From the NCBI RefSeq assembly GCF_001886815.1, contig NZ_CP018099.1, positions 1,114,501-1,178,500 on the forward strand: a stretch of DNA of 64,000 bases. The letters run 5' to 3'. Of the stretch, positions 26,436 to 35,694 are shown one piece after another. Each line of letters begins with the position of its first letter. Position 1 is the stretch's first letter. The notes under the pieces are model-generated. The model was not told where the DNA came from, ran no database searches, and was given only the letters and a program-made list of their open reading frames with translations. Source of the stretch: Caldithrix abyssi DSM 13497. Its GTDB lineage: Bacteria; Calditrichota; Calditrichia; Calditrichales; Calditrichaceae. A program made the position numbers and the translations under genes.

Positions 26436-26607
26436 GGGTGGTTCAAAAGCGAAATTAAATGCATAGTTATTTAAAATCATGGAAAATCTTACATTAGCCC
26501 TCACCCCCTGCCCCCTCTCCCGAAAATCGGGAGAGGGGGAATTAAAGGGGGTGAGGGAAAGAAATAATTTATAAAAATACATTGTCTTTGACTTTTGGGA
26601 CAGCCCC
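26436..26607. mobile_element. MITE-like element, copy 2
   Basis: Second copy of the element at 1757-1928. The hairpin (26498-26557) and right part, including GTCTTTGACTTTTGGGACAGCCCC, are nearly identical; the left end is decayed (TGGTTCAAAAG at 26439-26449 instead of TGTCTCAAAAG). The A/T-rich interior left of the hairpin differs most. The remaining 26608-26783 is A/T-rich with a run of CTCTTACACTCT-type repeats (26632-26665) and probably the promoter of the next gene. Confidence 0.72.
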
Positions 26608-26783
26608 TCCATTCAGAATGACCGGCCGATGACTCTTTACCTCTTACACTCTAAACTCTTTCCCTCTATATTTCCCATTCTTACTTTTTTTTAGTTTTTT
26701 TATCTTTTGATATTTGAATTTTATTAAAATAATGCCTATTATTTTTTTAGAAAAAATTGTTAAACTTTTCATGTGGAGGGCGC

Positions 26784-28316
26784 ATGAATTATCCGGTGTG
26801 GGAAGTCGCCTTTGGCTCTGGCCTTGTAATGGCCGTTGTATCGGTGGTGCATGTTTTTGTGTCGCATTTTGCGGTTGGCGGCGGTCTTTTTCTGGTGCTA
26901 ACCGAACACAAAGCCTATCGGGAAAACGATGCCCGCTTGTTAGAATGGCTCAAAAAGCATACGCGCTTTTTTGTGCTGGTTACGGTGGTCTTTGGCGCGG
27001 TAACCGGCGTTGGCATCTGGTTTACCATTGGCCTTATTCAACCCACAGCCACCAGCAATCTGATTCACATCTTTGTCTGGGGCTGGGCCATCGAATGGGT
27101 TTTCTTTTTTCTTGAAATTACAGCCGCCTTGCTTTACCTGTACGGCTGGCAGAAAGTGGAGCGAAAACTTCATCTCATTTACGGCTGGATTTATTTTGTC
27201 ACGGCGTTTATGAGTATGGTGGTGATTAATGGTATGGTCAGTTTTATGCTTACGCCCGGCGACTGGCTGCAAACGCACAATTTCTGGGACGGATTTTTTA
27301 ATCCCACCTACTGGCCTTCCTTATTTACGCGCTTTTTATTTTCTCTGGCCTTAGCCGGAATTTACGCCCTGTTTACGGCTACCCTGCAAAAAGACAAAGT
27401 CTTACGCGCTAAAATTGTGAAATGGAGTCTGGGCTGGGTAATTCCCGCTTTTATTCTGGTAGCGCTTTCTGCCTGGTGGTACCGGGGCGCCATTCCTGAG
27501 GATGTCTGGTTGTACGCCAGGGGAGTAATGCCCACCGCGACCTTTTACTTAAAGTTGATGATTATTTTCGCCGTACTGACATTTGTGCTTGCGGCACTGG
27601 CCTATTTAAAAGCGGCCCGTTTGCCGTTTGCCTTTGCCGTTGTCATTACTCTTACCGCATTTGTAACCATGTGGTCGTTTGAGTTTGTGCGCGAAGCCAT
27701 TCGCAAACCGTATGTTATTTACGATTATGTTTACGGCAATTCGCTGTATGTCAGGCCCATACCCGGCGACGACGGGTTTAACACGGAAAACCTGCAAGAA
27801 AAAGGAATGTTGCAGACAGCCAAATGGGTTCAGCAGCGCGAAATCAACGAACAGAATATGGAACAGGTCGGAAAAGAAATTTTCCGTCTGCAGTGTATGA
27901 GCTGCCATACAACGGAGGCTTATCGCGGCGTAAAACAGTACATCGAAACCTATCAATGGGATGAGACGGTCATTGCCGAAATGTTGCGCGGCATTGAGCT
28001 GATGGGCAGGGGAATGATGCCACCCTTTGCCGGAAACGATCAGGAACGCCTGGCCCTGGCGCGCTACCTGGCGAACCTGACCACACAGGTAAAACCGCTG
28101 TCGCTAAGAGACGGGCAAAAACTGTACGCCAGCTACTGCGGGGTTTGCCACCGGAGCGCTGCGGATGAGCCGGCCGTGGAGTTTTTTAAGGAACTGGAAA
28201 AGGAAGAGGCCATGGAAATACTGGATAATTTACCTGACCTGATGGAGCAAATGCCGGCCCTGAAGTTGAGCCCGCAGCAAAAGCAAACCCTGTATGAGTG
28301 GTTGAAAAATCGATAA
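26784..28316 (+). CDS. Cytochrome bd-like subunit I fused to two c-type haem domains
   Basis: 510 residues from the ATG at 26784, preferred over an upstream TTG (26757) because GGAGG lies at 26775-26779. The first ~330 residues are polytopic and resemble CydA by eye. H23 or H28 in the first helix could match the haem ligand H19 of E. coli. FGAVTGVGIWFTIG matches its second helix, and WAIEWVFFFLEI carries two Glu (E104, E111) near the E99/E107 positions, one residue closer. REAIRKPYVI resembles the CydA C-terminal region. The quinol-binding Q-loop is not recognised. RFLF has Phe where CydA has the haem b558 His. The C terminus has two c-haem sites, C371-x2-C374-H375 and C452-x2-C455-H456, with GRGMMPPF supplying a likely Met ligand. 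Probably an oxidase or electron-transfer complex fed by cytochrome c. Confidence 0.78.
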   Translation: MNYPVWEVAFGSGLVMAVVSVVHVFVSHFAVGGGLFLVLTEHKAYRENDARLLEWLKKHTRFFVLVTVVFGAVTGVGIWFTIGLIQPTATSNLIHIFVWGWAIEWVFFFLEITAALLYLYGWQKVERKLHLIYGWIYFVTAFMSMVVINGMVSFMLTPGDWLQTHNFWDGFFNPTYWPSLFTRFLFSLALAGIYALFTATLQKDKVLRAKIVKWSLGWVIPAFILVALSAWWYRGAIPEDVWLYARGVMPTATFYLKLMIIFAVLTFVLAALAYLKAARLPFAFAVVITLTAFVTMWSFEFVREAIRKPYVIYDYVYGNSLYVRPIPGDDGFNTENLQEKGMLQTAKWVQQREINEQNMEQVGKEIFRLQCMSCHTTEAYRGVKQYIETYQWDETVIAEMLRGIELMGRGMMPPFAGNDQERLALARYLANLTTQVKPLSLRDGQKLYASYCGVCHRSAADEPAVEFFKELEKEEAMEILDNLPDLMEQMPALKLSPQQKQTLYEWLKNR

Positions 28317-28333
28317 AATTTTTCGGAGGAATT

Positions 28334-29446
28334 ATGAACGTCCACGATATTATTCCAATCATAGATCCCAATCCCATCCCCGGTCCTTTCTGGCTTTTTA
28401 AGCTACTGTTGATGGTAACTTTTTTGCTGCACATCCTGGCCATGAACATGATGATGGGCGTTGCGGTCATTGCTCTGGCTGCAAAATTTAAAATACAGAA
28501 CGAAATGTACCAGAAATTGTACGACAACTTAAAGAGTAAAATACCCAATCTTCTGCCGGCCACCATCACCCTTGGCGTGGCCCCGCTGTTGTTTGCACAG
28601 GTGCTTTACGGGCCATACTTGTACACGGCCACCATTATTTCCGGTTGGGTGTGGTTTTCCATCATCATCTTGCTGACCGTGGCTTATTACGGATTTTATT
28701 TTGTTTCCTTTAAAAAAGAGGAAAAATTTAAAAAGCCGATTTTAATTTTAAGTGTGGCGTTGATTATGTTCATCGCCCTTATTTACACCACTAACGTTCT
28801 TTTGTACATGCAACCGCAGTACTGGGCGGAAAAATATTTTGAACAACCTGCAGGCGCTCATTTGTTTTTAGACGACGCTACGTTGATTCCGCGTTTTCTA
28901 CATTTTATCATCGGGGCGCTGGCCATTGGCGGATTGTTTGTGGCCGTGATTGGATATTTAAAGAGGAAGAAAGAGCCGGAATTCGCCGCCTTTTTAATTA
29001 AACATGGCGGACGCTGGTTTATGTTTGCCACCATGGCCCAGTTTGTGGTGGGCAGCTGGTTTTTAGTTGCCCTGCCCCGCGAACAAATGCTACTGTTTAT
29101 GGGCAAAAATATGGCCGCCTCCATCCTTTTAGTGCTGAGTATGGGACTGACTCTGCTTACCATTTTTATGATGTCGCGCAAATTAAAAGGCGAGGTGTTA
29201 CAGGCGCCGGTAGCGGCCATCTCCTTTATTACTTTTATCGTTCTGGTCATGATGATCGTTATGCGCGATATTTTACGCGATTCGTATCTTGGACCTTATT
29301 TCAGAGTAGAAGAATTGTCATTTCAACCGCAGTGGGCAGTGTTGGCGTTGTTTCTGATACTTTTTGCGGCCGGGATTCTGGTCTGGCTGTGGATGTTGAA
29401 AAAGTATCCCTTTCAAGCCGATGTTAAAAACGAGAAAGGTGTTTAA
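28334..29446 (+). CDS. Polytopic membrane partner of the bd-like/c-haem protein
   Basis: 370 residues from the ATG at 28334 (GGAGGA at 28325-28330), 17 bp after the preceding gene, so clearly one operon. About nine hydrophobic helices. By eye it resembles subunit I rather than a standard CydB: FLLHILAMNMMMGVAVIAL puts H33 near the CydA H19 position, and RFLHFIIGALAIGGLFVAV puts H190 where CydA has H186, the ligand missing in the partner. The Glu pair of the partner is absent. This suggests two related subunits sharing haem ligands between them. The standard CydB N terminus is not evident. Function is inferred from context. Confidence 0.65.
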   Translation: MNVHDIIPIIDPNPIPGPFWLFKLLLMVTFLLHILAMNMMMGVAVIALAAKFKIQNEMYQKLYDNLKSKIPNLLPATITLGVAPLLFAQVLYGPYLYTATIISGWVWFSIIILLTVAYYGFYFVSFKKEEKFKKPILILSVALIMFIALIYTTNVLLYMQPQYWAEKYFEQPAGAHLFLDDATLIPRFLHFIIGALAIGGLFVAVIGYLKRKKEPEFAAFLIKHGGRWFMFATMAQFVVGSWFLVALPREQMLLFMGKNMAASILLVLSMGLTLLTIFMMSRKLKGEVLQAPVAAISFITFIVLVMMIVMRDILRDSYLGPYFRVEELSFQPQWAVLALFLILFAAGILVWLWMLKKYPFQADVKNEKGV

Positions 29447-29501
29447 AAACAAACGCGCTGCACAGAGGATCAATGGCTGTAAATTTAAGGGGGGAGCACG
29501 G

Positions 29502-31619
29502 TTAGTTTTTCTCAATTTTCCCATTTGCCGTAAAAGCCGTCAGCTTTTCTTTCAGTAAATTCAGATTTAACGGTTTGCGCAAAACCATGTCCACGCCGGC
29601 TTTAAGGGCGCCCTCGATTTCGCGGGCGTCATCGCTGGCGGTCAGGGCAAAAATGGGCGTGTGTTTGCCGCTCTCTTCTTCTAATTTTCGCATCTCTCTG
29701 GTGGCCGTGTAGCCATCCATGACCGGCATTTGCATATCCATCAATACCAGATCAAATGGTTTCTGTCTAAAAAGTTCCACGGCTTCCTTACCGTTCCTGG
29801 CCAGCTCCACCTGAAAGCCGGCGCGTTTTAAAATGGAGATCATCAACTTCTGGTTCACGCGGTTGTCTTCGGCAACCAGCACTTTTAAAGCAGGTTCCGA
29901 TTCCTTTAACGTATGGCGCGTAATCAAAGTGTTCTCCGGTTTTGCGCCGCTGACAATAGTGCGGATAGTTTTTAGCAATTCTCTGGAGCGGATCGGTTTT
30001 AACAAAAAGGCTGCAATGCCGCTTTCAAGGCAGCGCCGGGCGTCTCCGGGTTTTCCAAAGTTGGTCAGCAATATGATTTGCGGCGCGGCGCCCTGGCTGG
30101 CGGCGCGCACCTGTTCGGCCAGCTCAAAATGAAAGTCGTTGTCAGGACGCGCGTCAATCAGCAGCAGGTTAAACGGATTTTTAGCCCGTGCAGCCTGAGT
30201 TAATAACTTACTAAGTTTCTGGCGCTCTCCGGTTACTTTAACATCTATTTTCCACTGCCGCAGTAACTCTTCCAGCACAAGGCCGCTCATCCACTGGTCG
30301 GAATAAACCAGTACGCGAATCGAGCTTAGATCAACGTCTGTTTCGGGGCCAGGCGCGGCAGGCTTTTGACTTGCCGTAGAAAAGGGAATTAAAATTTCAA
30401 TTTGCTGAGTCTCCGCCTGTTCTTTTTTTAAGGCGATTTTGTAATCCAGTTTGGCAATACAATAGTTCACAAAATCGATACCGGTATCACCGCTTTGATG
30501 CGCAGATTGACCGTTTGGATGGATGAGCCTGGAAAAATAATCTGAAATGTTATCGTTGGCCGGAAAGGATATTAAAAATTTAATTCGCCGCTCCTCAACG
30601 GGTTCTATATTAATTATTATGTTGCAATGCGAAAGATTCTGGAAAAGGACATCCATAATCACAAAAGCCAGATGTTTTAAGTAATTGGGATCGTGATGTA
30701 TGAACAAAGGGATTTCGGGATGGATGCGTAAGAGTAGTTCGATCTGTTTTTCGCCGGTCTGAACAACAAAGGGCGAAAGCGCGTCTTCAATACAGTCGCG
30801 AATGTTGAAATCCGTTTCGTGAATGGGAAGATCGTCGCCTTTTTCATGGTAATCCAGCGCTTTTTGCAGGTCGTTTAAAATGGAAAGCAGATGATCGGAA
30901 TTTAGCCCGGCGAGTTGAGTCTGTAACTCGCGTTCGGCTTTGTCGTCAGATTCTTTTAGCAAATCAACGATGTGCAAAATGTTGTTCAGAGGCGTGCGTA
31001 ATTCATTGACAAATGATTTTAAAAGAGCGTAATCGGTCGGCGTGTTTTTTTTGCTGCGGGATTGCAGCTCTTTTTGTAATTTGTTTACCTCGAACTTATA
31101 CTGGTAGTAACGCTGGTAGGCCTGCAGGGCGCTGCGGTAGGCAGAAAGCAAAAGATTTAATAGCTGCCGGTTGTTGGTGGAAATCTCGTGCGTATCTCCC
31201 AGGTAGATGCTTGTGAGAATAACCTGCGGATTGGTTTGCCCGGCAACGGTTTCATTTTGCAGCGCATCGTTCACAAACGAAAGCAGCGCGCCCGGTTCAA
31301 ATTCTTTCAAAAACAGGTAGTCGGCGCCGCATTCTATGATTTTGATAATTTCTTTTGGCTCGTTCAGGGTGGTCATCAATACCACCGGAATGGTTTGAAG
31401 TTGAGGATGAGATTTAACCGCTTTGCAAAGTTCCATGCCGTTCATCTCGGGCATCATAATATCGCTTAAAATCAGGTCCGGTTTCTGCTCGTGAATTTTT
31501 TCAAGGGCCAGTTTGCCATTGGCTGCGGTCGTTATTTTAAAACCATCTCCGGCAAGCGCCTTTTCAATAAAAAATCGCTGAGCCAGGCTATCTTCAACAA
31601 CTAAAATATTTTTTGCCAT
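29502..31619 (-). CDS. Multi-receiver hybrid protein with His-less kinase remnant
   Basis: 705 residues; last gene of the chemosensory operon. Receiver 1 (1-120) is intact: D53 in LILSDIMMPEMNG, T83, K105. A helical region leads to SFVNELRTPLNNILHIVDLL (about 202-220), a histidine-kinase dimerisation motif in which the phospho-acceptor His is Asn (N205). The following ~200 residues look like a degenerate ATPase domain lacking clear N and G boxes. Receiver 2 (about 430-555) keeps the Asp (LLLIDARP) but has a weak acidic pair. Receiver 3 (about 580-700) is intact (VLVAEDNRVNQK, LVLMDMQMPVMDG, LTASDD, LRKPL). It cannot autophosphorylate in the usual way, and probably receives phosphate from CheA as scaffold, sink or output. 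Confidence 0.85.
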   Translation of the reverse strand: MAKNILVVEDSLAQRFFIEKALAGDGFKITTAANGKLALEKIHEQKPDLILSDIMMPEMNGMELCKAVKSHPQLQTIPVVLMTTLNEPKEIIKIIECGADYLFLKEFEPGALLSFVNDALQNETVAGQTNPQVILTSIYLGDTHEISTNNRQLLNLLLSAYRSALQAYQRYYQYKFEVNKLQKELQSRSKKNTPTDYALLKSFVNELRTPLNNILHIVDLLKESDDKAERELQTQLAGLNSDHLLSILNDLQKALDYHEKGDDLPIHETDFNIRDCIEDALSPFVVQTGEKQIELLLRIHPEIPLFIHHDPNYLKHLAFVIMDVLFQNLSHCNIIINIEPVEERRIKFLISFPANDNISDYFSRLIHPNGQSAHQSGDTGIDFVNYCIAKLDYKIALKKEQAETQQIEILIPFSTASQKPAAPGPETDVDLSSIRVLVYSDQWMSGLVLEELLRQWKIDVKVTGERQKLSKLLTQAARAKNPFNLLLIDARPDNDFHFELAEQVRAASQGAAPQIILLTNFGKPGDARRCLESGIAAFLLKPIRSRELLKTIRTIVSGAKPENTLITRHTLKESEPALKVLVAEDNRVNQKLMISILKRAGFQVELARNGKEAVELFRQKPFDLVLMDMQMPVMDGYTATREMRKLEEESGKHTPIFALTASDDAREIEGALKAGVDMVLRKPLNLNLLKEKLTAFTANGKIEKN

Positions 31620-31628
31620 GATTAAAAT

Positions 31629-32396
31629 TTATTTCTCTTTATCGCTCTGTCGTTTTTTTACTTTGTCTGCGTATTCCGGATACAATTCCACCAGGCACGT
31701 GGGACATAAACTGTGCGTAAAGGTGACCTCGGCATGCTCTTCGATGTACTCCTCCACGCGGTGCCAGTATCCTTCATCGTCGCGGATTTTATGGCAATGA
31801 GAGCAAATGGGTAACATGCCGTGTAGTTGTTTGATTTCGTTCAGGGCTTCTTTTAATTCTTTGTTGACGCGTTCTAACTCGCGCGTCTTTTGTAGAATGG
31901 TTTCGTACGATGAGAGCAGGATGTCGATGATTTGCATTTGCTGAGAGGTGATGGTGTGCCTTTTGCCGGCAAAGACGACCTCGAACTTTAATTCCGGCCC
32001 GTTAGATTCGCGGATTTTTTGGTTGGCCAGAATGTATTCGATGCGGTTAATCAAAGTCGGCAGATCGTACGGCTTGATAATAAAGTTATCCGCGCCGGAT
32101 GCCAGGCCTTTAATAATGTCTTCCGGTTCCTGCAGGGCGGTTAAAAGAATCACGGCCAGCGGCGGATCCTGGAACTCTTTTTTAATGATTTTGCACAATT
32201 CGTAGCCATCCATCTCCGGCATAATCACATCGCTGATTACGATGTCGAACGTTTGCCCTTTGAGCAATTCCAGCGCTTCCATGGCGTTATAGGCCACCGT
32301 TGTTTGATAACCCTCTTTGTTTAGGTCGCGTTTTAATTGCAGCGCCTGAGTTTTGCTATCTTCGACGATTAAAATTCTGGGATTTTGTTTTTGCAT
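31629..32396 (-). CDS. Response regulator with C-terminal Cys/His motif
   Basis: 255 residues. Residues 6-125 are a complete receiver (IVEDSKTQALQLKRDL, D in VISDVIMPEMDGYEL, LLTALQEP, IIKPYD). An alpha-helical linker (ETILQKTRELERVNKELKEAL) leads to a C-terminal module with LPICSHCHKIRDDEGYWHRVEEYI and SLCPTCLVEL, whose C-x2-C-H and C-x2-C spacing suggests a metal site. This tail is known from other stand-alone regulators and some sensor proteins, but its output is not established. It lies 14 bp after cheB, so it is a likely phosphorylation target of the operon's CheA. Confidence 0.88.
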   Translation of the reverse strand: MQKQNPRILIVEDSKTQALQLKRDLNKEGYQTTVAYNAMEALELLKGQTFDIVISDVIMPEMDGYELCKIIKKEFQDPPLAVILLTALQEPEDIIKGLASGADNFIIKPYDLPTLINRIEYILANQKIRESNGPELKFEVVFAGKRHTITSQQMQIIDILLSSYETILQKTRELERVNKELKEALNEIKQLHGMLPICSHCHKIRDDEGYWHRVEEYIEEHAEVTFTHSLCPTCLVELYPEYADKVKKRQSDKEK

Positions 32397-32410
32397 CGTT
32401 TGATCTCCGT

Positions 32411-33433
32411 TTATGATTTATTAAAGATCGTTTTTATTTGCTCAACTATTTGTTCGGGTGAAAAAATAAATTGCGCGGCGTCCAATTTGATGGCAACGCC
32501 CGGCATGCCGAACACCACGCAGCTCTCTTTGTTCTGGGCAATGGTTAACGCCCCTTTCTGCTTCATCAAGGCCAGCTCCTCTGCGCCGTCTTTGCCCATC
32601 CCGGTTAGCAAAATGCCGATTGCTCTGGGCCCCAGCGCTTCGGCAACGGATTTAAACAGGTAAGAAACAGCGGGTTTAACGCTGTGTACAGGCGGCGCGT
32701 CAATTAACTTAATCCTTCCATTTCTGGAAATGGTCATGTGATGATCGCCCGGCGCAAAATAAACATGGCCGGGTTGGGTTTTTTCGCCGTCTCTGGCAAT
32801 CTGTATGTGCAGCGGAGATTCGGCATCGAGCCATTCGATGAATAAGGGGATGAAATTGACCGGCATGTGCTGGACAACTACAATGGGTACTGGCAGGTCG
32901 CCTGGAAGATTTTTAAATAAATAATTCAAAATCTGCGGGCCGCCGGTGGAGGCGCCGATGGCAATTAATTCAAATTGATTTTTATGAATTGAGGTCGGTT
33001 TGCTTAATGTCCCATCCCCGGCAGGCGTTTTGTCGAAGTTGTTCAAATGCGACGTGTCTTTTACCTGATTGTTTTTAATGTATTGGATAAGCTCTCTGGT
33101 TTTTGTGAGAAAATTTTCGTCCGTAGGATTGAGCGGGAAGTTGGGAAAGGGCACAAGCCAGGAATCTCGCGGCGCCTTCAGGTTCTCCGCATTTAGCAAC
33201 AGAATGGAGCAGCCGAACAGCTGGTGTAAAAAGTGCAGCCTGTCCGCAAAATCTTCCACTTCTTTTGAAACGACGAAAACCACAAAGTCAAACGTATGTT
33301 TCGCGCTTAACTGGTTGAGCACCAGCTGATCTTTGTTGAAGCTTAATGAAACGTTAAAGTCTTTTTCTTTTTTTAAAGATTGTTCGATTACCGTTCCATA
33401 TACCATAGATTGCGCAATAATCAGAATATTCAT
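32411..33433 (-). CDS. cheB: CheB-type methylesterase with degenerate receiver
   Basis: 340 residues. The C-terminal methylesterase domain is intact: S162 in GASTGGP, H189 in VVQHMP and D282 in LTGMGKDGA form the catalytic triad, with spacing like the S164/H190/D286 of Salmonella CheB. The N-terminal ~120 residues have receiver length and start MNILIIAQSMVYGTVIEQSL, but lack the acidic pair (A7/Q8) and the phospho-acceptor Asp (DFVVFVVSKE where DxxxxD-P is expected). Methylesterase activity is therefore probably not switched by phosphorylation. It removes methyl groups from receptor glutamates, opposing the CheR of the same operon; in Wsp systems the matching gene is wspF. Confidence 0.9.
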   Translation of the reverse strand: MNILIIAQSMVYGTVIEQSLKKEKDFNVSLSFNKDQLVLNQLSAKHTFDFVVFVVSKEVEDFADRLHFLHQLFGCSILLLNAENLKAPRDSWLVPFPNFPLNPTDENFLTKTRELIQYIKNNQVKDTSHLNNFDKTPAGDGTLSKPTSIHKNQFELIAIGASTGGPQILNYLFKNLPGDLPVPIVVVQHMPVNFIPLFIEWLDAESPLHIQIARDGEKTQPGHVYFAPGDHHMTISRNGRIKLIDAPPVHSVKPAVSYLFKSVAEALGPRAIGILLTGMGKDGAEELALMKQKGALTIAQNKESCVVFGMPGVAIKLDAAQFIFSPEQIVEQIKTIFNKS

Positions 33434-33442
33434 GGTTTTCGG

Positions 33443-35686
33443 TCACTCCGTTCCGATTAGTTTGTGGATGAGGTCTAATAAGGATTTTTGTTTGAAATCC
33501 TGTTTTATGAAATAGGCGTTGGCGCCCGCTTCCAGGCCTTTTTTCCGGTCGCTTTCGGAACCTAAAGAGGTCAGTAAAATGACCGGTATTGATTTCATTT
33601 TTTGTTCGGCTTTTATTTTGCGTGTCAATTCAACGCCGTCCATCTCCGGCATTTGCACATCGGAGATGATCAGATCGAACGTTTGCTTTTGCAAAATTTG
33701 CCAGGCCTGCTGGCCATTGATGGCGGTTTGAACTTCGAATCCCGCCGATTCCAGAACATTTTTCAACAGAACGCGCGAAGTGATGGAGTCTTCTACAACT
33801 AAAATTTGTTTTGGTTTTTGTTTTTTGATGGCCATTGGCTTAAACCGGTCGGAGCAGGCCGCAAAAATATCGTGCACATTCAAAACCGGCACAAGCGAAC
33901 CGTCGCCTAAAATGGTTACGCCGGATAAAAACCGGACTTCTTCCAGAGGCGGATTGAGCTTTTTCAGGATGATCTCTCGTTCATCAAGAACCTGATCCAC
34001 TGAAACGGCAATTTCATGCTGTTCGTCAAGGCGCAGAATAAGAATGTTCAGATATTGGGGCGTCTCCCTGTCTTCAGTTTTAATGTCTAAAAGAGAAGCA
34101 AGAGAAAAGAGCGGGATGTTTTGTCCGTTTAAATTTACTACCAGTTGGTTTTCGACCGTTTTTAATTGAGCAACCTCCAGCCGCATGGGCAGCCGTACGA
34201 ATTTGGTGGGAATGATCGCCCGAAAGTCATTGGTGTAGATTAAAATCCCCCGGCTGGTGGCAAAGCTCAGGGGAATGGTCAGGTAAAAGGTGGAGCCGTT
34301 GGGATAGTAGTTTTCTACTTTTAAGCTGCCGCCCAGCTTTTCGATGTTCTCCAGAACAACCGCCATCCCCAGCCCCCGTCCGGAAAGCTTGCTTACCTCA
34401 TCTTTAGTGGAAAGACCGGAGTGAAATATCAAAGAGAGAACCTGGCTTTCGTTCATGTCGTCCAGTTCCGCCTGAGTGACCAGGTTTTTTTTCAGAGATT
34501 TTTGTTTGATTTTAGCCAGGTCCAGGCCTCGGCCATCGTCAGAAACTTTTACCACAATGCTCTGATCTCGCGGAGGCAGCACTTCAATGGTGATTTTACC
34601 CACTTCTGGTTTTCCGCGCATAAGGCGTTCTTCCGGCGGTTCAATGCCGTGATCCAGGCTGTTTCTGATCAGATGAATGAGGGGGTCTTTTAGTAACTCC
34701 AGGGTGTGTTTATCCAGCTCAACCTCTTTGCCGTAAATTTTTAATTCGATTTTTTTATTCATTTCACGGGCAATGGCCCTGGTGGAGCGTTCCAGATAAT
34801 TGGTAATGGTGGAAAAAGGGAACATCATCAACTGCTTAATATCATCCAGGTGCTTGTCGATCATGGCCGTTATTTGAAACAGATCATTCTCCAAAGTATT
34901 CTTAAGGAGGTCCACCTGTTTTTTGATCAGGGAAAATTCTCTGAAGAGTTCGGAATTAAGGGCGTCGGCTGAATCGGACGCTACGAGCCATTGTCTCCTT
35001 TTTTTGCCGATCGCTTCTAACTGGTCATACAGTTGATTGATATGATCGATGTAAAATTTCTGTTTGATTTTAATGGCGATCAGATCTTCCGATTGGGTAA
35101 ACAGTTCCCGGATTTTCTGGTACGAGATTCGGATGGTCTCCTGGGCTGCATCCGCTGATTTGGGTTGAGTGGCGGGGGCGGGCTCTGGAGCGGTGGTTTT
35201 TTCGGGCGTTTGCCCGGCTGCTTCCGGTCGGGACGCTTCGGGCTTTTGCGCTGCTTTGGGCCTGGCTGCCGGTCTTTTTTGCGCTTTTTCTTTGGCCGCT
35301 GCTTTAATTTCGCCGCTGGCGGCGGCCTGCAGTTGCTTTAAAATATCGATGTCGCAGGAGGCGTTAAAATTATTTTGATTTAACAGCTCGTTCAGATGTT
35401 CGATGCTGCGATTCAATACCGCCCGTATTCCTTCGTTCAGCTTAAGCTCCTTGTTCTTGATTTTGGAAAAAAGAGACTCAATGGCCTGGCATAACTCTTC
35501 CACCGCCGAAAAATTTACGGCCCGGGCAGCGCCCTTTAAACTGTGCGTGGTACGGAACATCTCTTCGACGGCGCGCTCATCCGCTCCTTCTTCCAGAGCG
35601 AGCAACCCGTCGTTTAAAATGGTTAAATAATCTTCCGCCTCGGCCTTGAATATTTCTAAAAGTTCTCGTTCAAAATCCTGATCCAT
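33443..35686 (-). CDS. cheA: CheA histidine kinase with C-terminal receiver
   Basis: 747 residues. The Hpt domain is at 1-110 with H48 (FRTTHSLKGAARAV). A Pro/Ala/Lys-rich flexible linker (about 125-190) takes the place of a P2 domain. A helical dimerisation domain follows. The ATPase has an N box IHLIRNSLDHGIE, G1 VSDDGRGLD and G2 SGRGLGMAVV. A CheW-like domain is at about 480-605, and a complete receiver at about 625-745 (LVVEDSITSRVLLKNVL, LIISDVQMPEMDGVEL). CheA with fused receiver is typical of WspE/FrzE-type systems rather than flagellar chemotaxis. It lies between the MCP and cheB genes with 8-9 bp gaps. Confidence 0.94.
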   Translation of the reverse strand: MDQDFERELLEIFKAEAEDYLTILNDGLLALEEGADERAVEEMFRTTHSLKGAARAVNFSAVEELCQAIESLFSKIKNKELKLNEGIRAVLNRSIEHLNELLNQNNFNASCDIDILKQLQAAASGEIKAAAKEKAQKRPAARPKAAQKPEASRPEAAGQTPEKTTAPEPAPATQPKSADAAQETIRISYQKIRELFTQSEDLIAIKIKQKFYIDHINQLYDQLEAIGKKRRQWLVASDSADALNSELFREFSLIKKQVDLLKNTLENDLFQITAMIDKHLDDIKQLMMFPFSTITNYLERSTRAIAREMNKKIELKIYGKEVELDKHTLELLKDPLIHLIRNSLDHGIEPPEERLMRGKPEVGKITIEVLPPRDQSIVVKVSDDGRGLDLAKIKQKSLKKNLVTQAELDDMNESQVLSLIFHSGLSTKDEVSKLSGRGLGMAVVLENIEKLGGSLKVENYYPNGSTFYLTIPLSFATSRGILIYTNDFRAIIPTKFVRLPMRLEVAQLKTVENQLVVNLNGQNIPLFSLASLLDIKTEDRETPQYLNILILRLDEQHEIAVSVDQVLDEREIILKKLNPPLEEVRFLSGVTILGDGSLVPVLNVHDIFAACSDRFKPMAIKKQKPKQILVVEDSITSRVLLKNVLESAGFEVQTAINGQQAWQILQKQTFDLIISDVQMPEMDGVELTRKIKAEQKMKSIPVILLTSLGSESDRKKGLEAGANAYFIKQDFKQKSLLDLIHKLIGTE

Positions 35687-35694
35687 CGGGACCT

